This document shows positions 43,637-52,481 of a DNA stretch of 64,000 bases, one piece after another. A program made the translations under genes and the position numbers. Under the pieces are notes generated by a model that made no database searches, was not told where the DNA came from, and saw nothing but the letters and a program-made list of their open reading frames with translations. This DNA is from JASLDZ01 sp965199975 (GTDB lineage: Bacteria; Pseudomonadota; Alphaproteobacteria; Caulobacterales; Caulobacteraceae): contig OZ241340.1 in the NCBI GenBank assembly GCA_965199975.1, positions 3,038,001 through 3,102,000 of the forward strand. Reading direction: 5' to 3'. Positions within the stretch are counted from its first letter, which is position 1. The number at the start of each line of letters is the position of its first letter.

Positions 43637-46600
43637 GAGCGCGGCGCGGCGCTCCCCGGCGCGGCCGGCGTCGCCGTCGAGGGGGCCGGCGAAGGCGCGC
43701 CCGTCTTGGTGCCGGGCGTCGGGGCGCGGATGGGCGAGCCCGGGGTCGTCGCGGGCGCGGGCGTTGTCGGGGGCTTGACCGGGATCGGCACCTCTTCGGG
43801 CGCGCCCGGCGCGGGGGTGGGTGAGCGCACCACCAGGCGCCACATCTTGGCGTCGTTCAGCCGGGCGCGGGCGGCGGCCTGGACGTCAGCGGCCGAGACC
43901 TTCTGCAGGTCGGGAAGCTGGCTGCGGATGGCGTCCAGTGCGCGCGGATCGCCCCATGCGCGGGCCAGGCGCAGCAGCCAGAACTCGTTGGACTGGCGCT
44001 GCTTCATCAGCGTCTCGACCAGCGGCTTCTTGGCGCGCGCCAGCTCGTCGGCGGAGGGGGGGCGGGCGCGCATGTCGGCGGCGATGGCGCCCAGGTCGCG
44101 CCAGAAGCCGGCGATCTTGGCGGGGGGCGTCTCCACCAGAGCCTGCAGGTCGCCGTAGTGCGGGAAGACCTGGCTCTGCGTCGAGCCGGCGTTGGGCGAG
44201 TAGGTGGCGCCCTCGGCCATGCGCACCTTCTCGACCAGGCGCGTCTCCAGCACCTGGGCGGTCACGTCCAGCGTGCGGGCGGCCCGGGGGTCGGCGTAGA
44301 AGCCGGGCAGCGGCCAGGCGGCGAAGGCGATGGCCTGGTCGGCGCGGCCGGCGTGGGTCTCCACCACCGGCGCGGCGTCCGGCGCGGGGAAGGCCGTGTC
44401 GCGGGCGGCGGCGGGGGGCGCATAGGGCCGGCGCTGCGGCAGGGCGCCGTAGGTGGAGGCCACGGCCGCGATCGCCGCCTGCGGGTCCACGTCGCCCACG
44501 ATGGCGATCTCCACGGGGCCGGAGGCCAGCGCCGCGCCGACCATGGCCGGCAGGGCGGCGGCGGTGACGGGCGCCAGTTCGGCGGCGGTGGGCAGCGTCT
44601 GAAAGCGGGCGTCGCCGCCGTGCAGCAGGCGCGGCAGGTCGCGCGCGAGCACCCCCGAGGGCGTCGACTCGATCTGCGGCAGGGCGGCGGAGAGGCCGGC
44701 CTTGTAGCGATCGAACGCCTCGGACCGGAACCCGGGCCGCGAGGTGTAGGCGGCCAGGAGCTGCAGCTGCACGACCAGGTCGGCCGGGCGCGTCTTGGCG
44801 GTGAAGCGCCAGGCGTCGTCGGCGCCCTGGAAGCGGGCGGAGACCACCTTGTCGGCCAGCGTCTGCTCGATCTGGTCGGCGGTCAGCTCCCTGGTGCCGC
44901 CGGCGGTGAGGGCCGCGGCCGCCCACAGGGGCGAGGCGTGGTCGCGCGGCAGGCCGAGCCGCCCGTCGCCCAGCGAGACGGCGACGTACACCTCGTCGGT
45001 GGCGAAGGGGGTGCGCTTCACCGTCAGCGTCACGCCGTTGGCGAAGCGCGCCTGCACCAGACCAAGGTCGGCCACGGCGTGCTGGTCGACCACCTTGCCT
45101 GGGGCGCCGAAGGCCTGGCCGCCGTACGGCCAAGGCTTGGAGGCCGCCGTTACATCCGCCGTCACCGGCTTGGCGGCGGCCGCATCGTAAGCCTGGCGCA
45201 GCGCCGCTTCGCCGCCAGGGACCGGCTGGCTGGAGGAGAGGGTGAGCAGCGGCCCCGAGCCTTGGAATGCGCCCTTCAACGCAGCGTCCACCGCCGGCAG
45301 GGTGGCGGCCTTGACGTAGCGCTCGAACAGGGCGGCGTTCTGCACGGGGCCGGTCAGCACCTCGTCCTCGCCGACCACCTCCACGATCTCGTCGGCGACG
45401 GCCGGGGTCTTGCGCGTGGCGGCGCCGGCCGCCTTGCTGGCCAGCTGGGTGCGCATCTCGGCTATCTCGCGCGCCAGCTCGGGCGCGGTCACGCCGAACT
45501 GCCCCGCGCGGCGCACCTCCTGCGCCGCCGCGGCCAGGCCACGGGCCCAGCCATCGGGTGTGGTGTCGACGCTGACCGCCATCAGCTTGGCCGACTTAAC
45601 CACGTTGGTGCGCGAGGCCTGCGCCTGGATGAAGGGCGCGTCGGGCTGGCGGCTGATGCGGTCGAGCCGGCGGTTGAGCACGGCCAACGCCAGCTGCTCG
45701 ACGGTGTCGCGCTGTTCGCGCGCGAAGGTGTCGGCGGTGTCGTCGTAGGGCGCGGCGTAGGTGAGCTGCACCTCCTGGGGCGCGCCCGGCTTGGCGAACA
45801 CTTCGGCCGCCTCGCCACGCGTCTCCACCTGGCCGAGGTCGGCGGGCGCGGGATCGGCGGCCTTGGCCTTCCAGTCGCCGAAACGGGCGGTGATCTTCCT
45901 CACCATCTCGTCGGGATCGAAGTCGCCGACCGCGATCACCGTGGCGTCGTCGGGCCGGTAGTTCGCCTCGTAGTACCGGCGGATCAGCGAGACCGGGGCG
46001 GTCTTGATGATGTCCACTTTGCCGATCGGCCAGCGCTGCGGCAGCCGCTGGCCGGCGAGCAGGAAGCCCAGCTCGGCCTTCTGGCTCTGATAGGCGGGGC
46101 TGTCGCGCAGCCGCTCCTCGGAGAGGATCACGCCACGCTCGCTGTCCATGTCGCTCTGGCTCAGCGTCAGCTCGCTGGCGGTCTCGCGCAGCAGCATGAG
46201 GCCCGTGTCGAGGGTGTCGGCGTCGGTCTCAGGCAGGTCGAGCTGGTAGACGGTCTGGTCGAAGCCCGTGGCGGCGTTGGTGTCCGGCCCGAAGGCCAGG
46301 CCCTTGCGCTGCAGGATGTGGATCATCTCGCCCTCGGGCACGTGGGTGGAGCCCTTGAAGGCCATGTGCTCGAGGAAGTGGGCCAGGCCCTGCTGGTCGT
46401 CGCGCTCCTGCAGCGAGCCCGCGCCGATGCGCAGCCTCAAGGCCGCCTGCCCGCCGGGGGTGGCGTTGCGCTTCACCGCATAGCGCAGGCCGTTGGGCAG
46501 CTGGCCGAAGCGCACGCCGGCCTCGGGCTTGAGGTCGCTGTAGCTCTGCCCCCACACGCCGTCGCGCTTGGCGGGGCCCAGCGGCGCGGTCTGCGCGTGG

Positions 46601-46668
46601 GCGCTCGCGGCGAGGGCGAGCGACACGGCCGCTCCGGCGGCGAGGAGCGGGCGAAGCGAACGGCGCAT
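43633..46668 (-). CDS. Periplasmic M16-family metalloprotease
   Basis: A 1011-residue two-module protease of the pitrilysin type. A signal peptide (ending ASAHAQT) is followed by the inverted zinc motif HFLEH (His97, Glu100, His101) and RGVILSEERL with the third ligand. Inactive second-half repeats start near residue 520. The C-terminus is a ~70-residue Pro/Thr/Ala-rich tail (TPAPGAPEEVPIPVKPPTTPAPATTPG-like, landmark PVKPPTTPAPATTPG). It probably degrades periplasmic peptides. It is divergent from hmgA and convergent with mutL. Confidence 0.93.
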   Translation of the reverse strand: MRRSLRPLLAAGAAVSLALAASAHAQTAPLGPAKRDGVWGQSYSDLKPEAGVRFGQLPNGLRYAVKRNATPGGQAALRLRIGAGSLQERDDQQGLAHFLEHMAFKGSTHVPEGEMIHILQRKGLAFGPDTNAATGFDQTVYQLDLPETDADTLDTGLMLLRETASELTLSQSDMDSERGVILSEERLRDSPAYQSQKAELGFLLAGQRLPQRWPIGKVDIIKTAPVSLIRRYYEANYRPDDATVIAVGDFDPDEMVRKITARFGDWKAKAADPAPADLGQVETRGEAAEVFAKPGAPQEVQLTYAAPYDDTADTFAREQRDTVEQLALAVLNRRLDRISRQPDAPFIQAQASRTNVVKSAKLMAVSVDTTPDGWARGLAAAAQEVRRAGQFGVTAPELAREIAEMRTQLASKAAGAATRKTPAVADEIVEVVGEDEVLTGPVQNAALFERYVKAATLPAVDAALKGAFQGSGPLLTLSSSQPVPGGEAALRQAYDAAAAKPVTADVTAASKPWPYGGQAFGAPGKVVDQHAVADLGLVQARFANGVTLTVKRTPFATDEVYVAVSLGDGRLGLPRDHASPLWAAAALTAGGTRELTADQIEQTLADKVVSARFQGADDAWRFTAKTRPADLVVQLQLLAAYTSRPGFRSEAFDRYKAGLSAALPQIESTPSGVLARDLPRLLHGGDARFQTLPTAAELAPVTAAALPAMVGAALASGPVEIAIVGDVDPQAAIAAVASTYGALPQRRPYAPPAAARDTAFPAPDAAPVVETHAGRADQAIAFAAWPLPGFYADPRAARTLDVTAQVLETRLVEKVRMAEGATYSPNAGSTQSQVFPHYGDLQALVETPPAKIAGFWRDLGAIAADMRARPPSADELARAKKPLVETLMKQRQSNEFWLLRLARAWGDPRALDAIRSQLPDLQKVSAADVQAAARARLNDAKMWRLVVRSPTPAPGAPEEVPIPVKPPTTPAPATTPGSPIRAPTPGTKTGAPSPAPSTATPAAPGSAAPRS

Positions 46669-46820
46669 GAGGATCCGGGGCTGGTGAGGGCGGCGACGCT
46701 AGCCGCGCAGGCGCCTCCGCTGCAAGCCTGCGTACGGCGGCGCTTCTATGGCGGCGCGCAGGGGCCTAGGATCGCCGCAGGGCCGCCGGCAGGTGCGGCC
46801 GCGACGATGAGGATGCGCAC

Positions 46821-48167
46821 ATGGGCGTCGATCGCGTGGTGGAGAGCGGCGCCGCCGCGCTCGGCGGCCGCACCGGCCCGGAGGCGGCGGGCTACATGTC
46901 GGGCTTCGGCGCCCACCACGAGACGGAGGCGGTTGAAGGCGCCCTGCCGCGCGGCCGCAACTCGCCGCAGCGCCCGCCCTTCGGCCTCTATCCCGAGCAG
47001 CTCTCGGGCGCGGCCTTCACCGCACCGCGCCACGAGAACCGCCGCTCCTGGCTCTACCGCCTGCGCCCCACCGCCCAGCACGGACCCTATACGGCGGTCG
47101 ATGCGGGCCGGCTGCGCTCGGGCCCCTTCGCCGAGGCGCAGCCCTCGCCCAACCGCCTGCGCTGGGACCCCCTGCCCTGGCCCGAGGCGCCGACAAGCTT
47201 CGTGCAGGGGCTGACCACGCTGGTGGGCGGCGGCTCGCCGGCCGAGCAGGCGGGGGTGGCCGCCCACGTGTACCTCGCAACCGCCCCCATGGTGGACGAG
47301 GTGTTCTACTCCGCCGACGGCGAGCTCCTGGTCCTGCCGCAGGAGGGGCGGCTGAAGCTCGTCACCGAACTCGGCGCGCTCGACCTGGCGCCAGGCGAGG
47401 TGGGCGTGGTGCCCCGCGGCCTGCGTTTCCGCGCAGAGCTGCCCGACGGGCGCAGCAGGGGCTACGTGGCGGAGAACTACGGCGCGCTGCTGCGACTGCC
47501 CGAGCTGGGCCCTATCGGCGCCAACGGCCTGGCCAACCCGCGCGACTTCCTCACCCCGGTCGCCGCCTTCGAGGACATCGACCGCCCCACCCGCGTGATC
47601 CAGAAGTTCCAGGGCGGCCTGTGGGAGACCACGCTCGACCATTCGCCGCTGGACGTGGTGGCCTGGCACGGCAACCTCTCGCCCTACAAATACGACCTTT
47701 CGCGCTTCAACACGATCAACACGGTCAGCTTCGACCACCCTGACCCGTCGATCTTCACCGTGCTGACCTCGCCGTCCGATACCCCCGGCGTGGCCAATCT
47801 CGACTTCGTGATCTTCCCGCCGCGCTGGATGGTGGCCGAGGACACCTTCCGCCCGCCGTGGTTCCACCGTAACGTGATGAACGAGTTCATGGGCCTGATC
47901 GAGGGGGCCTACGACGCCAAGGCGGGAGGCTTCTCGCCGGGCGGCGCGTCGCTGCACCCCTGCATGGCCGGCCATGGCCCCGACCAGGCGAGCTACGAGA
48001 AGGCCTCCACCGCCGATCTCAAGCCGCATCGGATCGAGGGGACCATGGCCTTCATGTTCGAGAGCCGCTGGGTGTTCCGGCCCACCGCCTTCGCCATGCA
48101 GACCCCGGCGATGCAGCTCGACTACGACGACGTGTGGTCGGGCTTCGAGAAGGCCAAGTTGCCATAA
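46821..48167 (+). CDS. hmgA: Homogentisate 1,2-dioxygenase
   Basis: A 448-residue iron enzyme that opens the ring of homogentisate to maleylacetoacetate in tyrosine and phenylalanine breakdown. Landmarks are YMSGFGAHHETEAVEGALPRGRNSPQ, WPE...SFVQGL, and the iron ligands in PPRWMVAEDTFRPPWFHRNVMNEFMGLI (His and Glu) and SLHPCMAGHGPD. The usual partner genes (maiA, fahA) are not adjacent. ATG 46821 gives the full family length. Confidence 0.97.
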   Translation: MGVDRVVESGAAALGGRTGPEAAGYMSGFGAHHETEAVEGALPRGRNSPQRPPFGLYPEQLSGAAFTAPRHENRRSWLYRLRPTAQHGPYTAVDAGRLRSGPFAEAQPSPNRLRWDPLPWPEAPTSFVQGLTTLVGGGSPAEQAGVAAHVYLATAPMVDEVFYSADGELLVLPQEGRLKLVTELGALDLAPGEVGVVPRGLRFRAELPDGRSRGYVAENYGALLRLPELGPIGANGLANPRDFLTPVAAFEDIDRPTRVIQKFQGGLWETTLDHSPLDVVAWHGNLSPYKYDLSRFNTINTVSFDHPDPSIFTVLTSPSDTPGVANLDFVIFPPRWMVAEDTFRPPWFHRNVMNEFMGLIEGAYDAKAGGFSPGGASLHPCMAGHGPDQASYEKASTADLKPHRIEGTMAFMFESRWVFRPTAFAMQTPAMQLDYDDVWSGFEKAKLP

Positions 48168-48247
48168 GCCCTGGGAAGCGCCGATTGCGCACCCATGGGC
48201 GGTCTGCGGCGACGCCCAACATGTCCGCGGAGTGCGCGAGGAGGATC

Positions 48248-49195
48248 ATGAAGCTCGCCGCCACCTTCGCGGCCTTCGCTCTGATGGCGAGCACCGCTGC
48301 GGTCGCGTCTGCACCGGCCCCGCCCTCAACCGGACCGGAAGCCTCGACCGCCTCACCGGTGGTCGTCACCGCCCGCAGTCCGCGTTTGTGGAAGCTGGTT
48401 CGCGGCGCATCCACCGTCTGGGTGCTCGGCGCGATCGAGCCCTTGCCCAAGGGGCTCACCTGGAACAGCGCGCCGCTGGCGAGGGTCATCGCCACCGCTG
48501 ATCGTGTGCTGCTTCCGCCCGAGGGCACGGGTGGCCTCGGCGACGGTCTGCGCGCGCTGGCGCACTCGCGAATGGCCAACGGCGCCAGGCTGGACGCCAC
48601 GCTGCCGCCCGGCGTGGAGGCCGCCTACAGGAGCGCCCTGGTGAAGCTCGGACGCGACCCTTCGGCGCCGCGGCGCGACAAGCCGGGTTGGGCGGCGCTG
48701 TTCCTGGAGATCGACTTCGTCAGATCGCGCGGCGTCGACATCTCCGAGCCCTCCCGCACGGCGACCAGGATCGCGCGCCAGCATCACGTGAAGGTGCAGC
48801 GGGTCGCATCCTACAAGGCCGGCGGGGTCCTGGGGGAACTCGTCGGCCTCCCCGAGGCGGAAGGAGAGCGGGCCTTGGCCGATGCCTCCGCCGGCGTCAG
48901 CTTCGGGTTGGACCACCTCGCCGCGGCCGGGCGCGCCTGGGCGATCGGCGATCTGGCGGGCGTGCGCGCGAACACCGATCCCGCCGCGACGCCCCTCGTC
49001 GTCTTCCTTCACACGCCCACGGGGCGGGCGCTGGGCGCGCGCAGTGTCGACGATACGACGCAGGCGCTCCGGTCGGCCCTGGAGAAGCCCGGCGTGACGG
49101 TGGCCGTCATCCGCCTGACCGACCTGCTGCAGCGGGGAGGCGTGTTCGACAGGCTGCGTGCAGACGGCGTCGCCGTGACCGAGCCAGCGCCTTAG
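48248..49195 (+). CDS. TraB/GumN-family secreted protein
   Basis: A 315-residue protein with a signal peptide (residues 1-21, ATAA-VASA). The rest resembles the TraB/GumN family: RLWKLVRGASTVWVLGAIEPLPKG at the start, LRALAHSRMANGARLD, and a C-terminal RLTDLLQRGGVFDRLRADG. GumN-type proteins are periplasmic and their reaction is not settled. A GAGGAG ribosome site precedes ATG 48248. It is convergent with the kinase gene, overlapping by 4 bases. Confidence 0.85.
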   Translation: MKLAATFAAFALMASTAAVASAPAPPSTGPEASTASPVVVTARSPRLWKLVRGASTVWVLGAIEPLPKGLTWNSAPLARVIATADRVLLPPEGTGGLGDGLRALAHSRMANGARLDATLPPGVEAAYRSALVKLGRDPSAPRRDKPGWAALFLEIDFVRSRGVDISEPSRTATRIARQHHVKVQRVASYKAGGVLGELVGLPEAEGERALADASAGVSFGLDHLAAAGRAWAIGDLAGVRANTDPAATPLVVFLHTPTGRALGARSVDDTTQALRSALEKPGVTVAVIRLTDLLQRGGVFDRLRADGVAVTEPAP

Positions 49196-50667
49196 TCCAG
49201 CCTCTCCTCGGCCCAGCCCGGTCCGAGCGGGGCGGGATCGACGGCGAGCTGCGCCTCCAGCACCTGCGTGTCGGCGTCCGAGGCGTCGCCCGAGCGGGTG
49301 GCGATCCGCGCACGCAGCACCTCGGCCGGAGCGCTCAGCCACACGCCCTGGAAGGGAACGCCGAGCTCGCGCGCCAGGCCGGCGGCGGCGGCCCGTTCGG
49401 CGGGCTTGAGGAACACGCCGTCCAGCACCACGGCGCGCCCGGCGCGCAGGGCCAGCCGCGCCTCCTCCAGCAGCCTGGCGTAGACTCGAGCGCTCTCGCC
49501 CTGCGCGTATGCGGCGGGCGGCAGGCGATCGAGCGGGCCGGCCCCCCACAGACGCTTGCGCACCTCGTCGGTCCGCAGCACCACCGCGCCGGGCGGCGCG
49601 CCGAGCGTGGGGGCCAGGGCGCGAGCGCGGGTGGACTTGCCCGAGCCCGACAGGCCGCCGACCGCGCGCAGAACCGGCTTCGCGAGGCGCAGATGCGCGC
49701 GCGCGGCGGCGAGGTAGGCGCGGCCCTGCGCAGGGTCGGCGTGGGCGCTGACGTGGGCGCGCACCGCCGCGCGCACCGCGAGGAACAGCGGCAGATGCGC
49801 CAGTCCCGTGAACGCCGCCTCGCCCTGCCAGCGAGCGGCCGCGTCGAGCCAGCCGTGCAGCACGCGCGAGGCGGCCTCGACCCGGCCGAGCGCCAGGAGG
49901 TCCATGATCAGGAACGCGACGTCGTAGCCCACGTCGATGTCGCTAAGCCGGTCGTTGAACTCGATGCAGTCGAAAGGGGTGAAGCGGCCGTCCGCCTCGA
50001 CCACGAGGTTGGCGAGGTGCAGGTCGCCGTGACAGTGGCGCGCCAGGCCGGCGGCGCGGCGCGCTTCCAGCTGCGGCCCGGCGGCGGCGAAGGCGGCGGC
50101 GGTCGCGGCGATCAGCGCCTCCACATCGGGCCCGCCCAGCACCGGCGCCAGAGCGCGCAGCTGCTCGGCGTTGGAGGCGATGGTGAAGCCCAGCGCCCAT
50201 GTTCCCCCCCCCTGCGGACGAAGGGGCGCGTGCGCCTGCAGGGCGGCGATCTCGCGGCCGAGGCGCTCGGCGAAGGCGCCGTCCACCCGCGTGGGGGCGT
50301 TGGCCAGGATGGCGTCCTCGTCGAAGCGGCGCATCTCCAGCGCCCACTCCACCGCCGCCTCCGCCTCGCCGGTCGCGCCGAGCCGCAGGCGGCCGCCGTC
50401 GCGCACCACCGGCAGGGCCGCGAGGTAGACGTGGGCGGCGTGGCGGCCGTTGAAGCGGAACTCGCGCTCGACGGCCCATCGCCGCCTGGCCAGGGTGGAG
50501 TAGTCGACGAAGCCGAAATCCACCGGCTTCTTCAGCTTGAAGGCCGTTGCGCCCATCAGGAACACCGCGGCGATGGGCGTCTCCTTGACGAGATCGGCGG
50601 GCGCGCCGCGACCGGCTCCGGCGCGGAAGAAGGCCTCGACCTCGGGATCGAGGCGGCCTTCGCTCAC
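49192..50667 (-). CDS. Fusion of an aminoglycoside-phosphotransferase-like kinase and a P-loop kinase
   Basis: A 491-residue protein with two unrelated kinase folds. The N-terminal half is phosphotransferase (APH)-like, with RHCHGDLHLANLVV (near residue 212) and PFDCIEFND. The C-terminal third has a Walker A GLSGSGKSTRARAL (near residue 342), LRTDEVRK and VVLDGVFLK, like a small-molecule or zeta-toxin-type kinase. Such fusions are known in proteobacteria with no settled substrate. The GTG start overlaps the pdxH stop (GTGA), so both are cotranscribed. Confidence 0.88.
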   Translation of the reverse strand: MSEGRLDPEVEAFFRAGAGRGAPADLVKETPIAAVFLMGATAFKLKKPVDFGFVDYSTLARRRWAVEREFRFNGRHAAHVYLAALPVVRDGGRLRLGATGEAEAAVEWALEMRRFDEDAILANAPTRVDGAFAERLGREIAALQAHAPLRPQGGGTWALGFTIASNAEQLRALAPVLGGPDVEALIAATAAAFAAAGPQLEARRAAGLARHCHGDLHLANLVVEADGRFTPFDCIEFNDRLSDIDVGYDVAFLIMDLLALGRVEAASRVLHGWLDAAARWQGEAAFTGLAHLPLFLAVRAAVRAHVSAHADPAQGRAYLAAARAHLRLAKPVLRAVGGLSGSGKSTRARALAPTLGAPPGAVVLRTDEVRKRLWGAGPLDRLPPAAYAQGESARVYARLLEEARLALRAGRAVVLDGVFLKPAERAAAAGLARELGVPFQGVWLSAPAEVLRARIATRSGDASDADTQVLEAQLAVDPAPLGPGWAEERLD

Positions 50668-51272
50668 GGCTGCAGCCGCGCGCCGCGCCAGCCGCCCCGC
50701 CCATCGGCGGTGAAGCGGATACGGTCGTGAAGGCGGTGGGCGCCGTCACGCCAGAACTCGATCTCGGCGGGCGCCAGGGTGTAGCCGCCCCAGTGCGCGG
50801 GCCGCTCGGGTTCGCGCCCTTCGAAGCGCGAAGCCGCCTGCGCCGCTCTGGCCTCCAGCGCCGCGCGGTCGGCGATGGGGCGCGACTGGTCCGAGGCGAT
50901 GGCCGAGATGCGGCTCTGGCGCGAGCGGCTGGCGAAGTAGGCGTCGCTGTCGCGCTCCGAGGTCGGCGTCACCGCGCCCCGCGCCCGCACCTGGCGGCGC
51001 AGGCTCTTCCAATGCAGGGCCAGGGCGGCGCGGGGCGCGGCCTCCAGCTCGCGGCCCTTGGCGCTCTCGCGGTTGGTATAGAAGGTGAAGCCCTGCGGCC
51101 CCCACCCCTTGAGGAGCACGATCCGCACGTCGGGCAGCCCCTGGGCGTCGACGGTGGCGAGCGACATGGCGTTGGCGTCGTTCACCTCATTGGCTTGCGC
51201 CTCGCCCATCCAGGCGTCGAAGAGGGCGAAGGGGTCGGCGTCCGGGGCGAGGTCGTCCATGGCGCCGCTCAT
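50664..51272 (-). CDS. pdxH: Pyridoxamine 5'-phosphate oxidase
   Basis: A 202-residue FMN enzyme that makes pyridoxal 5'-phosphate from its phosphorylated precursors. Family landmarks are RIVLLKGWGPQGFTFYTN, SAKGRELEA, ALHWKSLRRQVRARG, and the C-terminal ending WGGYTLAPAEIEFWRDGAHRLHDR...GGWRGARLQP. ATG 51272 starts the family alignment; a later ATG at 51260 is also possible. It is divergent from aroC over a 38-base gap. Confidence 0.96.
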   Translation of the reverse strand: MSGAMDDLAPDADPFALFDAWMGEAQANEVNDANAMSLATVDAQGLPDVRIVLLKGWGPQGFTFYTNRESAKGRELEAAPRAALALHWKSLRRQVRARGAVTPTSERDSDAYFASRSRQSRISAIASDQSRPIADRAALEARAAQAASRFEGREPERPAHWGGYTLAPAEIEFWRDGAHRLHDRIRFTADGRGGWRGARLQP

Positions 51273-51310
51273 AGCGCGCGGGCCTGCGCCTCGGCTATGA
51301 GCGTCGGGCG

Positions 51311-52387
51311 ATGTCGCACAACAGCTTCGGCCACCTCTTCCGCGTGACCACCTGGGGCGAGAGCCACGGGCCCGCGATCGGCGGCGTGGTCGACGGCTGC
51401 CCGCCCGGCCTGGACCTCTGCGAGGCCGACATCCAGCCGTGGCTCGACCGGCGCCGGCCGGGGACCAGCCGCTTCGTCACCCAGCGGCGCGAGGCCGATC
51501 AGGTGCGCATCCTCTCCGGCGTACATGCGGGCCGCACCACGGGCACGCCCATATCGCTCCTGATCGAGAACACCGACGCGCGCTCGAAGGACTACGGCGA
51601 GATCGCCGCGCAATACCGCCCCGGCCATGCGGACTTCACCTACGACGCGAAGTACGGCCATCGCGACCCCCGCGGCGGCGGCCGCTCTTCGGCGCGGGAG
51701 ACGGCGGTGCGCGTGGCGGCCGGCGCGGTGGCGCGCGTCGTGCTCGGGCCGAACATCGTGATCCGCGCCGGGGTGGTGCAGGTGGGCGCGCTCGCCGCCG
51801 ACCCCGCCCGCTTCGACTGGGACGAGGTGGAGCGCAACGCCTTCTTCTCCCCCGACGCCGCCGTGCTGCCCGCCTGGGAGGCGCACCTGGACGCCTGCCG
51901 CAAGGCCGGCTCCTCGGCCGGGGCGGTCGTGCAGGTGGAGGCGCTGGGCGCACCCGCCGGCTGGGGCGCGCCGGTCTACGGCAAGCTCGACGCCGAGCTG
52001 GCCGGGGCGCTGATGAGCATCAACGCGGTCAAGGGCGTGGAGATCGGCTCCGGCTTCGCCGCCGCGGCGATGGATGGGCGCGAGGCGGGCGACGAGATGC
52101 GCGCTGGCGCGGACGGGGCGCCCGCCTTCCTCTCCAACCATGCGGGGGGCGTGCTCGGCGGGATCTCCACCGGCCAGCCCCTGGTGGCGCGCCTCGCGCT
52201 GAAGCCCACCTCCTCGATCGCCACGCCGCGGCGCTCGCTGGATGCGGCGGGTCGCGAGGTCGAGGTCGCCACCCACGGCCGCCACGATCCGTGCGTGGGC
52301 CTGCGCGCCGCGCCCGTAGCCGAGGCCATGGCGGCCTGCGTGCTGGCCGACGCCAAGCTGCGCCACCGCGGGCAGACGGGGCGCTGA
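51311..52387 (+). CDS. aroC: Chorismate synthase
   Basis: A 358-residue FMN-dependent enzyme that makes chorismate, the last shared step of aromatic amino acid synthesis. Landmarks are FGHLFRVTTWGESHGPAIGGVVDGCPPG, RRRPGTSRFVTQRREAD, and GHRDPRGGGRSSARETA with the conserved catalytic region. VKPTSSI and DPCVG near the end are also typical. It is divergent from pdxH. The following gene, 94 bases on, is an unrelated repeat protein. Confidence 0.98.
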   Translation: MSHNSFGHLFRVTTWGESHGPAIGGVVDGCPPGLDLCEADIQPWLDRRRPGTSRFVTQRREADQVRILSGVHAGRTTGTPISLLIENTDARSKDYGEIAAQYRPGHADFTYDAKYGHRDPRGGGRSSARETAVRVAAGAVARVVLGPNIVIRAGVVQVGALAADPARFDWDEVERNAFFSPDAAVLPAWEAHLDACRKAGSSAGAVVQVEALGAPAGWGAPVYGKLDAELAGALMSINAVKGVEIGSGFAAAAMDGREAGDEMRAGADGAPAFLSNHAGGVLGGISTGQPLVARLALKPTSSIATPRRSLDAAGREVEVATHGRHDPCVGLRAAPVAEAMAACVLADAKLRHRGQTGR

Positions 52388-52481
52388 GCGGGCCGCACCG
52401 CTTGACCCGCGCCGCCTGCAGCGGCTTAGTTGAGGCGCAACGCCGCAGCTTTTCGACGGCGGCCAAAGGATCGCGCCCAGG

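Noticed and set aside
44158..47214. A 1018-residue plus-strand open frame
   Set aside because: Antisense to the M16 protease, whose HxxEH motif and signal peptide are clear.
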